Positions 1-7,753 of a stretch of DNA of 26,929 nt are shown here, piece by piece (the stretch's first letter is position 1; each line of letters starts with the position of its first letter). The translations under genes were made by a program, and so were the position numbers. The notes beneath the pieces were generated by a model. The model was not told where the DNA came from, searched no databases, and was given only the letters and a program-made list of their open reading frames with translations. The DNA is from Phycisphaerales bacterium UBA2218 (GTDB lineage: Bacteria; Planctomycetota; Phycisphaerae; Sedimentisphaerales; Anaerobacaceae), in assembly GCA_002327785.1 (NCBI GenBank), contig DCUI01000139.1:1-26929 (forward strand), given 5' to 3'.

Positions 1-94
1 CCACCCCGATGACGATGCCCAGCACCGTCAGGAAGGACCGCATGACATTGCGTTTGATCTCTCGCAGGGCCAATAGGAGCGTGTTCCAGAACAT
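1..94 (-). CDS. MacB-like ABC transporter permease, N-terminal fragment (cut by window edge)
   Basis: The first 31 codons of a gene read on the minus strand are present. They begin MFWNTLLLALREI and continue into a hydrophobic stretch (FLTVLGIVIGV), which is the usual amino end of MacB/FtsX-type permeases: a short amphipathic lead, then the first membrane helix. The start codon shares its A with the stop of the upstream ATPase (TGATG), so the two are translationally coupled. In the family this protein is an inner-membrane permease with a large periplasmic domain that works with the ATPase, adaptor and outer-membrane channel encoded upstream in the same operon. The rest lies outside the window, so the substrate cannot be judged. 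Confidence 0.85.
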   Translation of the reverse strand, partial: MFWNTLLLALREIKRNVMRSFLTVLGIVIGV

Positions 95-822
95 CAGTCT
101 GCCTTCCCATTGTGCTTATCGGATTCGATTCTGCCGTCTTTGAAATGAACAATTCGCTTGGCGTATGCGGCCATGTCCGGCTCGTGCGTGACCATGACGA
201 TGGTGATGCCGTCTTCGTGGTTGAGCCGGCAGAGCAGTTCCATGATCTCCTGGCTTCGCGCCGTGTCCAGATTGCCCGTGGGCTCGTCCGCCATGAGGAC
301 CGACGGGCCCGTGATGATGGCCCGGGCAATGGCCACTCGTTGCTGCTGGCCGCCGGACAGTTCGCTGGGGCTGTGCGATTCCCAGCCCTTGAGGCCCACG
401 GACGCCAGGGCCCGGCGCGCGATCTGGTGACGTTCCCGCGCGGGCACGCCGCGATAAATCAGGGGCAGCTCTACGTTCTCGATCGCAGAGGTGCGTTTCA
501 GGAGGTTGTAGCCCTGGAACACGAAGCCCAGATAGTGACGGCGCAGCTTGGCCCGCTGGTCGCGAGTCAGTTGCGAGACCTCGACACGCTGGAAGCGGTA
601 GGACCCGCCGGTCGGGGAATCCAGGCACCCGAGAATGTTCAGACAGGTGGATTTACCCGATCCGCTGTGGCCCATGATCGCCACAAAGTCGCCCTGCTCG
701 ATCTGCAGGTCGATCCCGGCCAGGGCCTGCATGGCCGCCTGGCCCTCACCATAGACCTTGGTCACGCCCTGCAGCTCGATCAAGGGCGCGCTGTTTGCTT
801 GGGTAGAGGCGATCATGTTCAT
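94..822 (-). CDS. MacB/LolD-type ABC transporter ATP-binding protein
   Basis: This 242-residue protein is a complete nucleotide-binding domain. It shows Walker A GHSGSGKST near residue 51, the Q-loop in FVFQGYNLL, the signature LSGGQQQR, Walker B VLMADEP, the D-loop GNLD and the switch histidine in VMVTHEP. The sequence style and length match the MacB/LolD/FtsE class, which drives mechanotransmission or export rather than import. The start overlaps the stop of the membrane-fusion gene by four bases (ATGA), and its own stop overlaps the permease start, so it is the fourth gene of a five-gene export operon. A second ATG lies two codons inside and cannot be excluded as the start. The exported substrate is unknown. 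Confidence 0.93.
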   Translation of the reverse strand: MNMIASTQANSAPLIELQGVTKVYGEGQAAMQALAGIDLQIEQGDFVAIMGHSGSGKSTCLNILGCLDSPTGGSYRFQRVEVSQLTRDQRAKLRRHYLGFVFQGYNLLKRTSAIENVELPLIYRGVPARERHQIARRALASVGLKGWESHSPSELSGGQQQRVAIARAIITGPSVLMADEPTGNLDTARSQEIMELLCRLNHEDGITIVMVTHEPDMAAYAKRIVHFKDGRIESDKHNGKAD

Positions 823-2108
823 CTCCCTGCACGAATCGTATCCACGATTACGGGCATCCCTGTTTTGATTTCACCCGACAGGATTTCGGTCATGATCCCG
901 TCCGAGGCCCCGATGGTCACGGGTACAGCGACGGGCCGGTCGTCTTGCAGGACCCACACGGTCTGCTGCCTCTTGTTCCTATCCACCACTGCCTCGGACT
1001 TGGTTTGCCGAGGAGGACCCGGGAGCAGCATGCCCACCAGGCCGCGGGAGGTTTCTTTCTGTTCCTGGGCGGGCGGCGAGAACCGCAGGGCCGCATTGGG
1101 GACCAGTACGGCGTTCTGGACCTTCTGGACCGTGATGTTCGCGGTCGCGGTCATGCCCGGACGCAAAGACAGGTCTTTGTTGTCCACTTTCAGCACAGTC
1201 TCATACGTGACCACGCCGTCCACGGTCTGGGCGCCATAACGGGTCTGGACAATCTTGGCCTGGAAGGTCCGATCCAGATAGGCGGACACGGTGAATTCCG
1301 CGTTCTGACCTTCCTTCACCTGGCCGATGTCCGCCTCGTCCACATCCACGTGCAGCTCCATCTGAGTCAGGTCTTCCGCCAGAGTGAAGAGCACCGGGGC
1401 CTGGAAGGCCGCCGCCACGGTCTGGCCCGGCTCGATACTGCGGGTCAAAACAATCCCGTCGATAGGCGAGCGGATGACCGCCTTTGCGATGTCCGTCTGT
1501 GTAACCTCCAGAGTGGCCTGGGCCTGCGTGACCGCTGCGGTGGCGCTGGCTTCATCGGCTTTGGCCCGCTCGAAGGCCGCCTGGGCCGCATCGAAGTCGG
1601 ATTGCGAGGGCACCTTGCCACCGCTCAGCTCCCTTACGTGCTGGAGTTGCGAGAGCTTGGCCTCGGTCTCACTCACGGTCGCTTTGGCCTGCAGGACCTT
1701 GGCCTGGGCCGACTCCAGGGCAGCCTTCAATTGCGTTTCCTGGGCTTCGTATTTGGAGGTGTCGAGCCGGGCCAGAACTTGGTCGACCTTTACCTTGTCG
1801 TTGTAGTCCGCCTCGACGCTCTTGACGATGCCCGAGATTTCACTGCCTACCTCAATTTCGTTGGTGGGTTGCAGGGTCCCGGTGGCGGTGACGATCATAG
1901 TCAGTTCCCCCCGGTCAACGGGCTGGGTCTTGTACTGTGGGGCGTTGGGCTGTGTCCCACCCTTCCAGACCCACCCAGCGGCGGCACAAACCACCACCAG
2001 GAAGATCACAAGGAGCCATCGCCTCCGCCGCGTCTTCCTGCGGGTTGAGGACGAGTCGATCCCCAACGTCTGGGCGATCTGGGATTCCGTGTCTTTCGTC
2101 GATTTCAT
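819..2108 (-). CDS. HlyD/MacA-family periplasmic adaptor (membrane fusion protein)
   Basis: The 429-residue product is a tripartite-pump adaptor. An arginine-rich cytoplasmic lead is followed by one membrane helix (about residues 30-48, WLLVIFLVVVCAAAGWVW). Then come a biotinyl-lipoyl half (GSEISGIVKSVEADYND), an alanine- and glutamine-rich coiled-coil hairpin (about 115-205), the second lipoyl half (IRSPIDGIVLTRSIEPGQTV) and beta-barrel and membrane-proximal domains. This order is typical of MacA-like proteins that link an inner-membrane ABC transporter to a TolC-type channel. I chose the ATG at 2108 because GGAG lies 7 bases upstream. An in-frame start at 2147 would overlap the preceding gene and adds residues unlike the family. 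A run of about 30 residues near position 345-375 (PPAQEQKETSRG region) is an insertion-like loop. Confidence 0.92.
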   Translation of the reverse strand: MKSTKDTESQIAQTLGIDSSSTRRKTRRRRWLLVIFLVVVCAAAGWVWKGGTQPNAPQYKTQPVDRGELTMIVTATGTLQPTNEIEVGSEISGIVKSVEADYNDKVKVDQVLARLDTSKYEAQETQLKAALESAQAKVLQAKATVSETEAKLSQLQHVRELSGGKVPSQSDFDAAQAAFERAKADEASATAAVTQAQATLEVTQTDIAKAVIRSPIDGIVLTRSIEPGQTVAAAFQAPVLFTLAEDLTQMELHVDVDEADIGQVKEGQNAEFTVSAYLDRTFQAKIVQTRYGAQTVDGVVTYETVLKVDNKDLSLRPGMTATANITVQKVQNAVLVPNAALRFSPPAQEQKETSRGLVGMLLPGPPRQTKSEAVVDRNKRQQTVWVLQDDRPVAVPVTIGASDGIMTEILSGEIKTGMPVIVDTIRAGR

Positions 2109-2136
2109 AGGTGCTCTCCGTGTCAAAGGGGGTTGC

Positions 2137-3564
2137 TCAAGAATCAAGGCAGGTCCAGCCGCCGCCCAGGGCCTTGTACAAACGAATCAGGTTGGAGGTC
2201 ACGGTGCCATCGCTCTGGGCCAGTTCGTTCTGGAACGACAGGAGCGAACGCTGGGCGTCGAGCACATTGCTGAAGTCCGTGAGCCCGGCCTGATACTCGT
2301 ATTGCGCCAGATCCGCTGCGTCTCGGGCCGCCTGGGCCGCGTCCTGGAGGGCTTGGCGCCTGTGCTGTTCATTTACATAGGACGCCAACGCGTTCTCCAC
2401 CTCTTCCAAGGCAGCGAGTATCGCGGACTCGTATTGGACAAGAGATTGCTCTTGCAGGGCGGATTGGATCTCTATGTTCCGGTGGATCGCGCCGCCGTCA
2501 AAGATCGCCCACGTGATTTGGGGCCCGCCGCTGATGGCGGACGAGGTGCCTGAGACCAAAGAGAGGGCCTGCATGCCGATCGAGCCATTCAGCGAGAACC
2601 TGGGATACAGGTCCGCGGTGGCGACACCCACGCGGGCCGTCTGTGCAGCGAGTTCCCGTTCCGCCTTGCGGACGTCCGGCCGTTGACGCAGGGCATCGGC
2701 AGGCACTCCGACGGCCACCTCCTTTGCACAAACCGGCACGAGGCCGGGCACTGCCAGTTCCTTGTGAAGCGCACCCGGTTGTTCGCCCAGGAGCACGGCA
2801 ATTCGGTTCATGGCTTCGTCCAGACCGCTGCGCAGGCTCGGGATCTGGGATCGCGTGCTCTCCAGGTTGTACTTAGCCTGATGCACCGCCAACTCATCGC
2901 TCAGCCCGGCCTGAGACTGCCACGAGGTCAACTGATAGGTCTGCTCCTGGGCCTCAAGACTCGTCTGGGTCGCGGCCAGCCGTGTCTGATAGGTCCGGAC
3001 CTCCACGTAGTTCAGTGCCACCTCGGAGAGCAAGGTCACGAGCGTGTTGTTCAGGTTCTCCCGGCCGGCCTGGAGGTCTGCATCTGCGGCCTCGATGGAG
3101 CGGCGGGTGCCGCCGAACAGGTCTAGTTCCCACCCCGCGTCGAAACCAGCGGAGTGAAGCTCAGTGGTCTGGCCCGTGCCCTTTTCCCCACGGGAATGGC
3201 TCCACGTATCCGACCCTGCGAGATTGACCGTGGGAAGCAGGCCTGCTCTGGCCACACCCCGGGCTGCGCGGGCCTGGCGCACGCGGGCCTGGGCGTTCCT
3301 CAGGCCCAGATTGCCCGCTACGGCCCTCTCGATCAAGCCGGACAACTGTGGGTCGTCGAACGTGGTCCACCACGACGCCAGCGCGTTGGGGTCCGTTGGT
3401 TCGCCGATCAGGCCGTCTCTCAGTTCGCTGTGCCAGGCCGGCGACGCGGAAGACTCCGGCGGGACGTAATCAGGCCCGACCGTGCATCCCGCCAACATCA
3501 ATACGGCTGGCGCCGCACACAGCCAAAGAAGTTCCGTTGTGATGATATTACGCGGATTGTTCAT
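2137..3564 (-). CDS. NodT-type outer-membrane efflux lipoprotein (TolC-like)
   Basis: The 475-residue protein begins with a lipoprotein signal (hydrophobic stretch ending LMLAGC) and then the TVGPDYVPP motif seen after the lipidated cysteine in NodT/OprM-type channels. Two related halves of long amphipathic helices follow (QARVRQARAARGVARAGLLP and the later AERELAAQTARVGVATADLYP), the internal repeat of outer-membrane efflux proteins. It should form a trimeric outer-membrane channel that docks with the adaptor encoded next. The ATG at 3564 has AGAGG upstream; the frame stays open to 3756, but that part overlaps the repressor and has no signal sequence. The gene starts inside the last 17 bases of the TetR gene, which suggests coupled translation. 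Confidence 0.92.
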   Translation of the reverse strand: MNNPRNIITTELLWLCAAPAVLMLAGCTVGPDYVPPESSASPAWHSELRDGLIGEPTDPNALASWWTTFDDPQLSGLIERAVAGNLGLRNAQARVRQARAARGVARAGLLPTVNLAGSDTWSHSRGEKGTGQTTELHSAGFDAGWELDLFGGTRRSIEAADADLQAGRENLNNTLVTLLSEVALNYVEVRTYQTRLAATQTSLEAQEQTYQLTSWQSQAGLSDELAVHQAKYNLESTRSQIPSLRSGLDEAMNRIAVLLGEQPGALHKELAVPGLVPVCAKEVAVGVPADALRQRPDVRKAERELAAQTARVGVATADLYPRFSLNGSIGMQALSLVSGTSSAISGGPQITWAIFDGGAIHRNIEIQSALQEQSLVQYESAILAALEEVENALASYVNEQHRRQALQDAAQAARDAADLAQYEYQAGLTDFSNVLDAQRSLLSFQNELAQSDGTVTSNLIRLYKALGGGWTCLDS

Positions 3565-4255
3565 GAGTACCTCTGCTTCGAAACCAGTTCGTCTTGCCGC
3601 CTTTTTTGTTCCCCCGAGCTTCCTCCCTGATCCCTCGAATCCCGGCCAGACTGAATTGCGTGACGTGATGGGCCAGCTCCTCCACGCTGCACGGAAGACC
3701 GGGAGGGTGGGGTTTGGGCATCGTCTTGGCAAACCGCGAGCGCAACATGGGGTCAAAACACTGGGTCATGATGCTCATCTGACACAGGTTCACCCGTCGC
3801 TCATTCGCTTCATCGCCCAGAAGCTCGCGCACGATCGACCGGAAACCTTGCTCAACCGGCTCTATCGCCTTCCGCATGGGCTCCATGAGCAAGCCGGTTG
3901 GATTGGCCATTTCCTTGTGTATCAAGTCGATCTCGTGTGTATGGGGATCGGCGATGGACTGCATCACAGACAGGATTCGGGCGTGTAGTCTCTCCTGCAC
4001 GGGGGCGGTGGGCGGCACGCCGCCATCCGGCGGGTGGGCCTTGGTCGATTTCACAAAGGAGTGCTTCCATGCCTCGACGTACAGATTCTCCTTGCTGCCG
4101 AAGTGGTAGTTCACGGCGGCAATGTTGGCCTTGGCCCTCTCGCAGATTTCCGCATGGGTGGTCTCCCAGAATCCCCTCTCGGCGAAGACCTCGGCGGCCG
4201 CCGTCAGCAGGCGTTCCCGTGTCTCCTGTGCGTCTTTTCTCGGCTTTCGTTTCAT
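3548..4255 (-). CDS. TetR-family repressor, CecR-like
   Basis: The 235-residue product has a TetR helix-turn-helix at the amino end. It reads TRERLLTAAAEVFAERGFWETTHAEICERAKANIAAVNYHFGSKENLY when joined, with the diagnostic NYHFGSKENLY recognition-helix segment. The C-terminal part (HARILSVM, EMANPTGLL, EPVEQGFRSIVRELLG) resembles the ligand domain of CecR/YbiH-type regulators. In enterobacteria that subfamily sits beside and controls a membrane-fusion protein plus ABC transporter set, as here. The ATG at 4255 is preferred because AAAGGA lies 7-8 bases upstream; an in-frame GTG at 4261 would sit almost on top of that site. It is the first gene of the export operon and probably represses its own promoter through the inverted repeat at 4302-4322. 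Confidence 0.9.
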   Translation of the reverse strand: MKRKPRKDAQETRERLLTAAAEVFAERGFWETTHAEICERAKANIAAVNYHFGSKENLYVEAWKHSFVKSTKAHPPDGGVPPTAPVQERLHARILSVMQSIADPHTHEIDLIHKEMANPTGLLMEPMRKAIEPVEQGFRSIVRELLGDEANERRVNLCQMSIMTQCFDPMLRSRFAKTMPKPHPPGLPCSVEELAHHVTQFSLAGIRGIREEARGNKKGGKTNWFRSRGTHEQSA

Positions 4256-4290
4256 CCGCACGTCCTTTCACAGAAAAGATTCTATCACAT

Positions 4291-4318
4291 AGTTTAATTG
4301 TCTAATTGAATTTGTCAA
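4291..4318 (-). promoter_or_regulatory. Candidate sigma70-type promoter of the tetR-efflux operon
   Basis: Reading the minus strand there is a perfect TTGACA (4318-4313), a 16-base spacer and TAAACT (4296-4291, four of six consensus bases). It lies about 40-60 bases upstream of the repressor start in an AT-rich patch that contrasts with the GC-rich surroundings. It is a pattern match only, without experimental support. Confidence 0.55.
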
Positions 4319-4322
4319 TTAG
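4302..4322. promoter_or_regulatory. Candidate TetR/CecR operator (perfect inverted repeat)
   Basis: Two perfect 8-base arms, CTAATTGA at 4302-4309 and TCAATTAG at 4315-4322, flank a 5-base spacer. The repeat covers the -35 element of the predicted promoter, so a bound dimer would block RNA polymerase. This is the usual autorepression layout for TetR regulators encoded directly downstream. A further AATTG copy at 4296-4300 may be a partial half-site. Confidence 0.6.
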
Positions 4323-4390
4323 AAAAATGGAACAAGAAGGAAAAAAAGCACAGGGGATCGGAATCCAGGAGAACTCGATGAAGCAGCGGG

Positions 4391-5347
4391 CTATCGGGGA
4401 ACCACAGCGATGTCCAGATCGCGGATTTGGACAGCAGCGTCGAATGTGCCCGGGATTTCCCAGCCGAGATTCATATTCGCGACGGCGTAGTCATGGGGGG
4501 CCGCGTCTTTCAGATACCCCCTCTTCACCGCCTCCTGAAGGCTGCTGCGGATGAACGGTAGCAGGTCGGCCCGCACAGTGATCCAATTGCCCTCCTTCAA
4601 CGGGGGGATGCCCAGCCGCTTTGCATCCACGGTATAGATGAACTTGCCCGTCGCGTCGTCCTTGCCCACATCCTTGGCCATGTAGGCAGGCGGGATGTCA
4701 TATCGACTGTCAAAGAATGGAACGCCGAACCAGAAATATTCGTCGCGGTCCTGTGAGAGCAGGGCGATGTTCTTGACGATGAAGAACAACTGAAACTGGG
4801 CTGCATGAAGCCCCGGATCATACCGCTCCGGCGGCGTGTGATTCGTGCAGTGCAGAAGCCGCAGATTGATTGCCAGCCGGATTCCAGCCAGTTCGTCGAG
4901 CGGATGGAGTGTGACCGCGTCCTGCTCGACGAGAAGATGCGGCCAGCCCTCGCCCTGGTTCCTGGCCCTCGTGTCATATTCCGCCTTCCCGCGTATTTCG
5001 AGGACCAGATCTCGACTCTGCGAGTCCCGCCCTCCAACGACAACCCTCTTTCCTTCATTCTCATAGGACAGGTCGCCGGCGATTTCCTGAGTACATGGGA
5101 CCGTGACCAGGCTGTACTTCGTAGCCCACTGGCACAACCTCCAGACAGGCACGTTGTTCGCGTCACCGAGATGGAGGACGGTTTCCACCGCGCGTCCCCT
5201 GGAAGAGTCCGGATAGCTGAGCAGGAAGCCCTGCCGGAACTGGAGGTCGGCAAACAGGGCCGTCGCATCGGCCGTGCAGGCACCCCGAACAGTAGAACCG
5301 GCCGACAGGATCAGCAGAGCGAAGAGGTTGCGATGGATAGAACTCAT
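4391..5347 (-). CDS. Secreted protein of unknown function
   Basis: The 318-residue product is not a protein I recognise. It begins with an export signal (MSSIHRNLFALLILSAGSTVRG) and has no later membrane helix, so it is probably periplasmic or extracellular. The body is rich in aromatic residues and beta-prone segments (YFWFGVPFFDSRYDIPP, GNWITVRADLLPFI). It ends with the segments NMNLGWEIPGTFDAAVQI and RDLDIAVVPR, the type of ending seen in beta-sandwich carbohydrate-binding or lectin-like domains; this is a visual resemblance only. Cysteines are few. The frame is open upstream to 5590, but the ATG at 5347 was chosen because it places the signal peptide at the amino end; the ribosome binding site is weak. 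It lies on the same strand as the efflux operon, separated by the operon's promoter, and diverges from the two-component genes. Confidence 0.65.
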   Translation of the reverse strand: MSSIHRNLFALLILSAGSTVRGACTADATALFADLQFRQGFLLSYPDSSRGRAVETVLHLGDANNVPVWRLCQWATKYSLVTVPCTQEIAGDLSYENEGKRVVVGGRDSQSRDLVLEIRGKAEYDTRARNQGEGWPHLLVEQDAVTLHPLDELAGIRLAINLRLLHCTNHTPPERYDPGLHAAQFQLFFIVKNIALLSQDRDEYFWFGVPFFDSRYDIPPAYMAKDVGKDDATGKFIYTVDAKRLGIPPLKEGNWITVRADLLPFIRSSLQEAVKRGYLKDAAPHDYAVANMNLGWEIPGTFDAAVQIRDLDIAVVPR

Positions 5348-5589
5348 TACCAGTGCACAATCAAAGATGTCTGTTGACCTGTTGTCTGAACATCCGAACA
5401 ACTCTCGATTCCTGGCCTGCTGCACTTCGCCGACGGGCCTCCCAGTCGCGGCAAGCCGATGTTCCCGAGGGCCCGGGACCATTCTACCAGGAGAACGGCA
5501 TCCTTGATAACAGGATTCCTCGCCAGTGCGGACAATGGCCAGTTTCATTCCGGACCGGAACCGGAACGCAAAGAAAGACCCGCTGAACA
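5348..5589. other. Intergenic stretch between divergent genes
   Basis: This stretch separates the secreted-protein gene (minus) from the response-regulator promoter (plus). I see no tRNA, repeat or coding region with support. The minus-strand frame of the secreted-protein gene happens to stay open through it, but that extension has no signal peptide or family-like features. Confidence 0.4.
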
Positions 5590-5618
5590 TTGACGCATGA
5601 AGCAGTAGAGCCTATAAT
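5590..5618 (+). promoter_or_regulatory. Strong sigma70-type promoter for the two-component operon
   Basis: TTGACG at 5590-5595, a 17-base spacer and a perfect TATAAT at 5613-5618 make this the best promoter match in the window. The predicted start of transcription, near 5625, is about 45 bases before the response-regulator ATG, which itself has a strong TAAGGAGG at 5658-5665. Confidence 0.7.
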
Positions 5619-5669
5619 GGAGCAGTCATCACAACAGATTGACATGCTCCGATTGCCTAAGGAGGACAC

Positions 5670-6065
5670 ATGAGACAAGGCAGGATTCTGATCATCGACG
5701 ACGACCCGGATATCACCGAAGCGATGAGAACTGTTCTGGAGAACAGGGGCTACGAGGTTCGCAATGCGTGCGACGGCGCCGAAGGCATGGAGCGGCTTCG
5801 CGAGGCGCTGCCGGACCTGATTATCCTCGATGTGATGATGAGGACTTCGCAGGAAGGCTTCGAGCTTTCCAGAGAGCTCAAGCACAACGCGCCGTATAAG
5901 GACATCCCCATCCTCATGTTGACGGGGGTCAAGCAGAAGACGGGGTTGGATTTCAAGCCGGCGGCCGGCGATGAGGCCTGGCTGCCCGTCGAGGCGTATC
6001 TCGACAAGCCGGTCAAGCCGGACGTACTTGTCGAGAAGGTCAACGATCTTCTGGGCAAGTCCTGA
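5670..6065 (+). CDS. Receiver-only response regulator (CheY-like)
   Basis: The 131-residue protein is a single receiver domain. It has the acidic pocket DDD at residues 10-12, the phospho-acceptor Asp54 (in ILDVMM), a Thr at 85 and the conserved Lys113 in LDKPVKP. There is no DNA-binding or enzymatic output domain. The final strand carries a short insertion relative to CheY (KTGLDFKPAAGDEAWLP). It starts at an ATG 5 bases after TAAGGAGG and is followed 5 bases later by the histidine kinase, so the two are almost certainly a cognate pair. Without an output domain it must act by protein contact or in a phosphorelay; its target is not visible here. Confidence 0.92.
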   Translation: MRQGRILIIDDDPDITEAMRTVLENRGYEVRNACDGAEGMERLREALPDLIILDVMMRTSQEGFELSRELKHNAPYKDIPILMLTGVKQKTGLDFKPAAGDEAWLPVEAYLDKPVKPDVLVEKVNDLLGKS

Positions 6066-6070
6066 ACCAC

Positions 6071-7411
6071 ATGGAGAATTTGCTCAAGACCACCAGCCTG
6101 ATTCAGAGGGCGTACTGGCTCATTGGCCTGCGATGGGTGGCGATTGCGGCCCTGGTTGTCGCCACCTTCACGGCCAGCGAGTTCATGGGAGTCTCCCTTC
6201 CTGTTTCCGCGCTTTATACGATCGCCGGAGTGTTGCTCGCGTACAACTTCATCCTCTACGATCTGCTGCGGTATTGGACGTGGGGAGATCGCAAGCCATC
6301 CGAGACGAGGATAGGCAGGATTCTTACGTTCCAGATCTGTGCCGATCTGCTCATCCTGGCCACGATCCTGCACTTCTCCGGCGGCATCGAGAACCCGTTC
6401 TCATCGTTCTTCGCCTTTCACATGATCATCGGCAGCATTTTGTGCTCAAAGCGGCAGAGCTATCTCCAGGCGGCGCTGGCCGTGATGCTCTTCGGCGGGC
6501 TGATCGCGCTTGAGGGGGCCGGGGGGCTCAGGCACTATGCGCTGGACGGCTTCGCCGGCCATGGGCTGTACCGGGATTGGCTCTATATCTTCGGAGTGCT
6601 TTTTGTATTCACCGCTACGCTGTTCTTGCTCGTCTATATGACCACCTCGATCAGCGAGCAGCTTCGCAAACAGCAGGCCGGCTATGAAGCGGCGAACGCA
6701 CAGCTCGAAGGCAAGGATCAGCTCAAAAACGAATACGTGCTCCGTCTGACTCACGACATCAAGGGGCACCTGGCGGCCGTTCAGAGCTGCCTGGACATTG
6801 TGTTCAGCGAGATGGTCGGGCCTCTCAACGAAAAGCAAAAGGACCTGGTGGAGCGGGCCTATCGGCGGGCGGGCAAATGCATGGCGTTCATCACGAGCCT
6901 GCTGAAACTGACTCGCATGAAGCTCACCGGGCGACTTGATATGGAGATCTTCTCGCTGCGGAACTGCATCTTCAACTCGTTGGGGTCGGTCCAGAACAGC
7001 GCGCAGAAGAAACACATCGCGATCCGCCATCAAATCGATCCGGCGGTCGATGAGGTCTGCGGCGAAGCCGTCCTGATCGAGGAGACGATCATGAACATGC
7101 TGTTCAACGCGGTCAAATACACGCCTGACGGCGGACAAGTGAGCATGGACGTGAGGCAAGACGGCGCATTCGTTCTTTTCAGCATCAGCGACACCGGCAT
7201 CGGGGTGCCGGACGCCGACCTGGGCCGCATCTTCGAAGAGTTCTATAGAGCAGACAACGCACGCGCCATCGAGCGAGACGGAACCGGTCTGGGGCTGGCA
7301 TTCGCCAGGCAGGTGATCGAAAGACACGGAGGACGAATCTGGGCCCGGAACAACCCGGATGGCGGCGCCACGTTTACTTTCACCATCCCCAAGGCCGCGC
7401 CCCAGCCATAG
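6071..7411 (+). CDS. Membrane sensor histidine kinase with RegB-like quinone motif
   Basis: The 446-residue protein has about six hydrophobic segments in residues 14-192, a short coiled linker, then a HisKA domain with phospho-acceptor His228 (RLTHDIKGHL). The HATPase domain follows: N-box with Asn346 (MLFNAVKY), G1 box DTGIG (374-378) and G2 box GTGLGLA (404-410). Between membrane segments, residues 104-110 read GGIENPF and are followed by SSFFAFHMI. GGxxNPF is the conserved ubiquinone-site motif of RegB/PrrB redox kinases, and the overall layout (N-terminal membrane sensor, no PAS or HAMP) also matches. The H-box is not that of classical RegB, so orthology is not claimed. It probably phosphorylates the receiver protein encoded just upstream and senses the quinone pool or membrane redox state. 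The start has no clear ribosome binding site, consistent with translational coupling. Confidence 0.88.
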   Translation: MENLLKTTSLIQRAYWLIGLRWVAIAALVVATFTASEFMGVSLPVSALYTIAGVLLAYNFILYDLLRYWTWGDRKPSETRIGRILTFQICADLLILATILHFSGGIENPFSSFFAFHMIIGSILCSKRQSYLQAALAVMLFGGLIALEGAGGLRHYALDGFAGHGLYRDWLYIFGVLFVFTATLFLLVYMTTSISEQLRKQQAGYEAANAQLEGKDQLKNEYVLRLTHDIKGHLAAVQSCLDIVFSEMVGPLNEKQKDLVERAYRRAGKCMAFITSLLKLTRMKLTGRLDMEIFSLRNCIFNSLGSVQNSAQKKHIAIRHQIDPAVDEVCGEAVLIEETIMNMLFNAVKYTPDGGQVSMDVRQDGAFVLFSISDTGIGVPDADLGRIFEEFYRADNARAIERDGTGLGLAFARQVIERHGGRIWARNNPDGGATFTFTIPKAAPQP

Positions 7412-7675
7412 GATAATCCTCTCCCTTGCAGCCATCCATGGCCCTCTGCGATAGCGGCCCGGCCCGAATCGCGCAGGGGACGCAAGATCTGGCGGAGAGA
7501 TACTTGTCGCCGAATTGCTCGTGACATTTCAATGCGGTCAAGGTGGTCTGTTGGACGGAAGAGCAAGGGGGTATAAAAACCATTTTACAGACCAAAAGAT
7601 TTTTTATTGCACATAACCCATTGTTAACAAAGGCTTTATCAATGTAATGAATCATAAGAAAAAAATGAAATGTTA
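7412..7675. other. Intergenic AT-rich regulatory stretch upstream of rex
   Basis: No gene is supported here. The first half is ordinary GC-rich sequence. From about 7575 to 7675 it becomes strongly AT-rich and contains a perfect 10-base palindrome TTGTTAACAA at 7621-7630, whose halves resemble Rex or FNR/CRP-type half-sites. This could be an upstream binding site or an UP-like element for the rex promoter. Confidence 0.4.
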
Positions 7676-7705
7676 TTGACACTGCCTGTCTTGGGCTGGT
7701 AAAGT
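7676..7705 (+). promoter_or_regulatory. Candidate promoter of rex
   Basis: TTGACA at 7676-7681 is followed, after 18 bases, by an extended -10-like TGGTAAAGT whose hexamer TAAAGT is at 7700-7705. It lies downstream of the AT-rich tract and about 50 bases before the rex start, with the candidate Rex operator immediately after the predicted transcription start. Confidence 0.5.
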
Positions 7706-7717
7706 ACGAGTAGCTGT

Positions 7718-7735
7718 CTGTGAATGTGAACACAA
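7718..7735. promoter_or_regulatory. Candidate Rex operator
   Basis: The 18 bases CTGTGAATGTGAACACAA match the Rex operator consensus TTGTGAA-N4-TTCACAA at 11 of 14 defined positions, including the outer TGTGAA and CACAA halves. The site lies just after the predicted rex promoter and 18 bases before the rex ATG. In bacteria Rex binds such sites when NAD+ is high and releases when NADH rises, often controlling its own gene and fermentation or hydrogenase genes. Confidence 0.6.
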
Positions 7736-7753
7736 TCACTTGGGATGGGACCG

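Noticed and set aside
112..1239. A 375-codon plus-strand open frame
   Set aside because: It is antisense to the ABC ATPase and adaptor genes, which have clear family motifs.
7442..7480. GC-rich imperfect inverted repeat after the histidine kinase gene as a terminator
   Set aside because: The stem has mismatches and no T-rich tract follows, so it does not meet the pattern of an intrinsic terminator.
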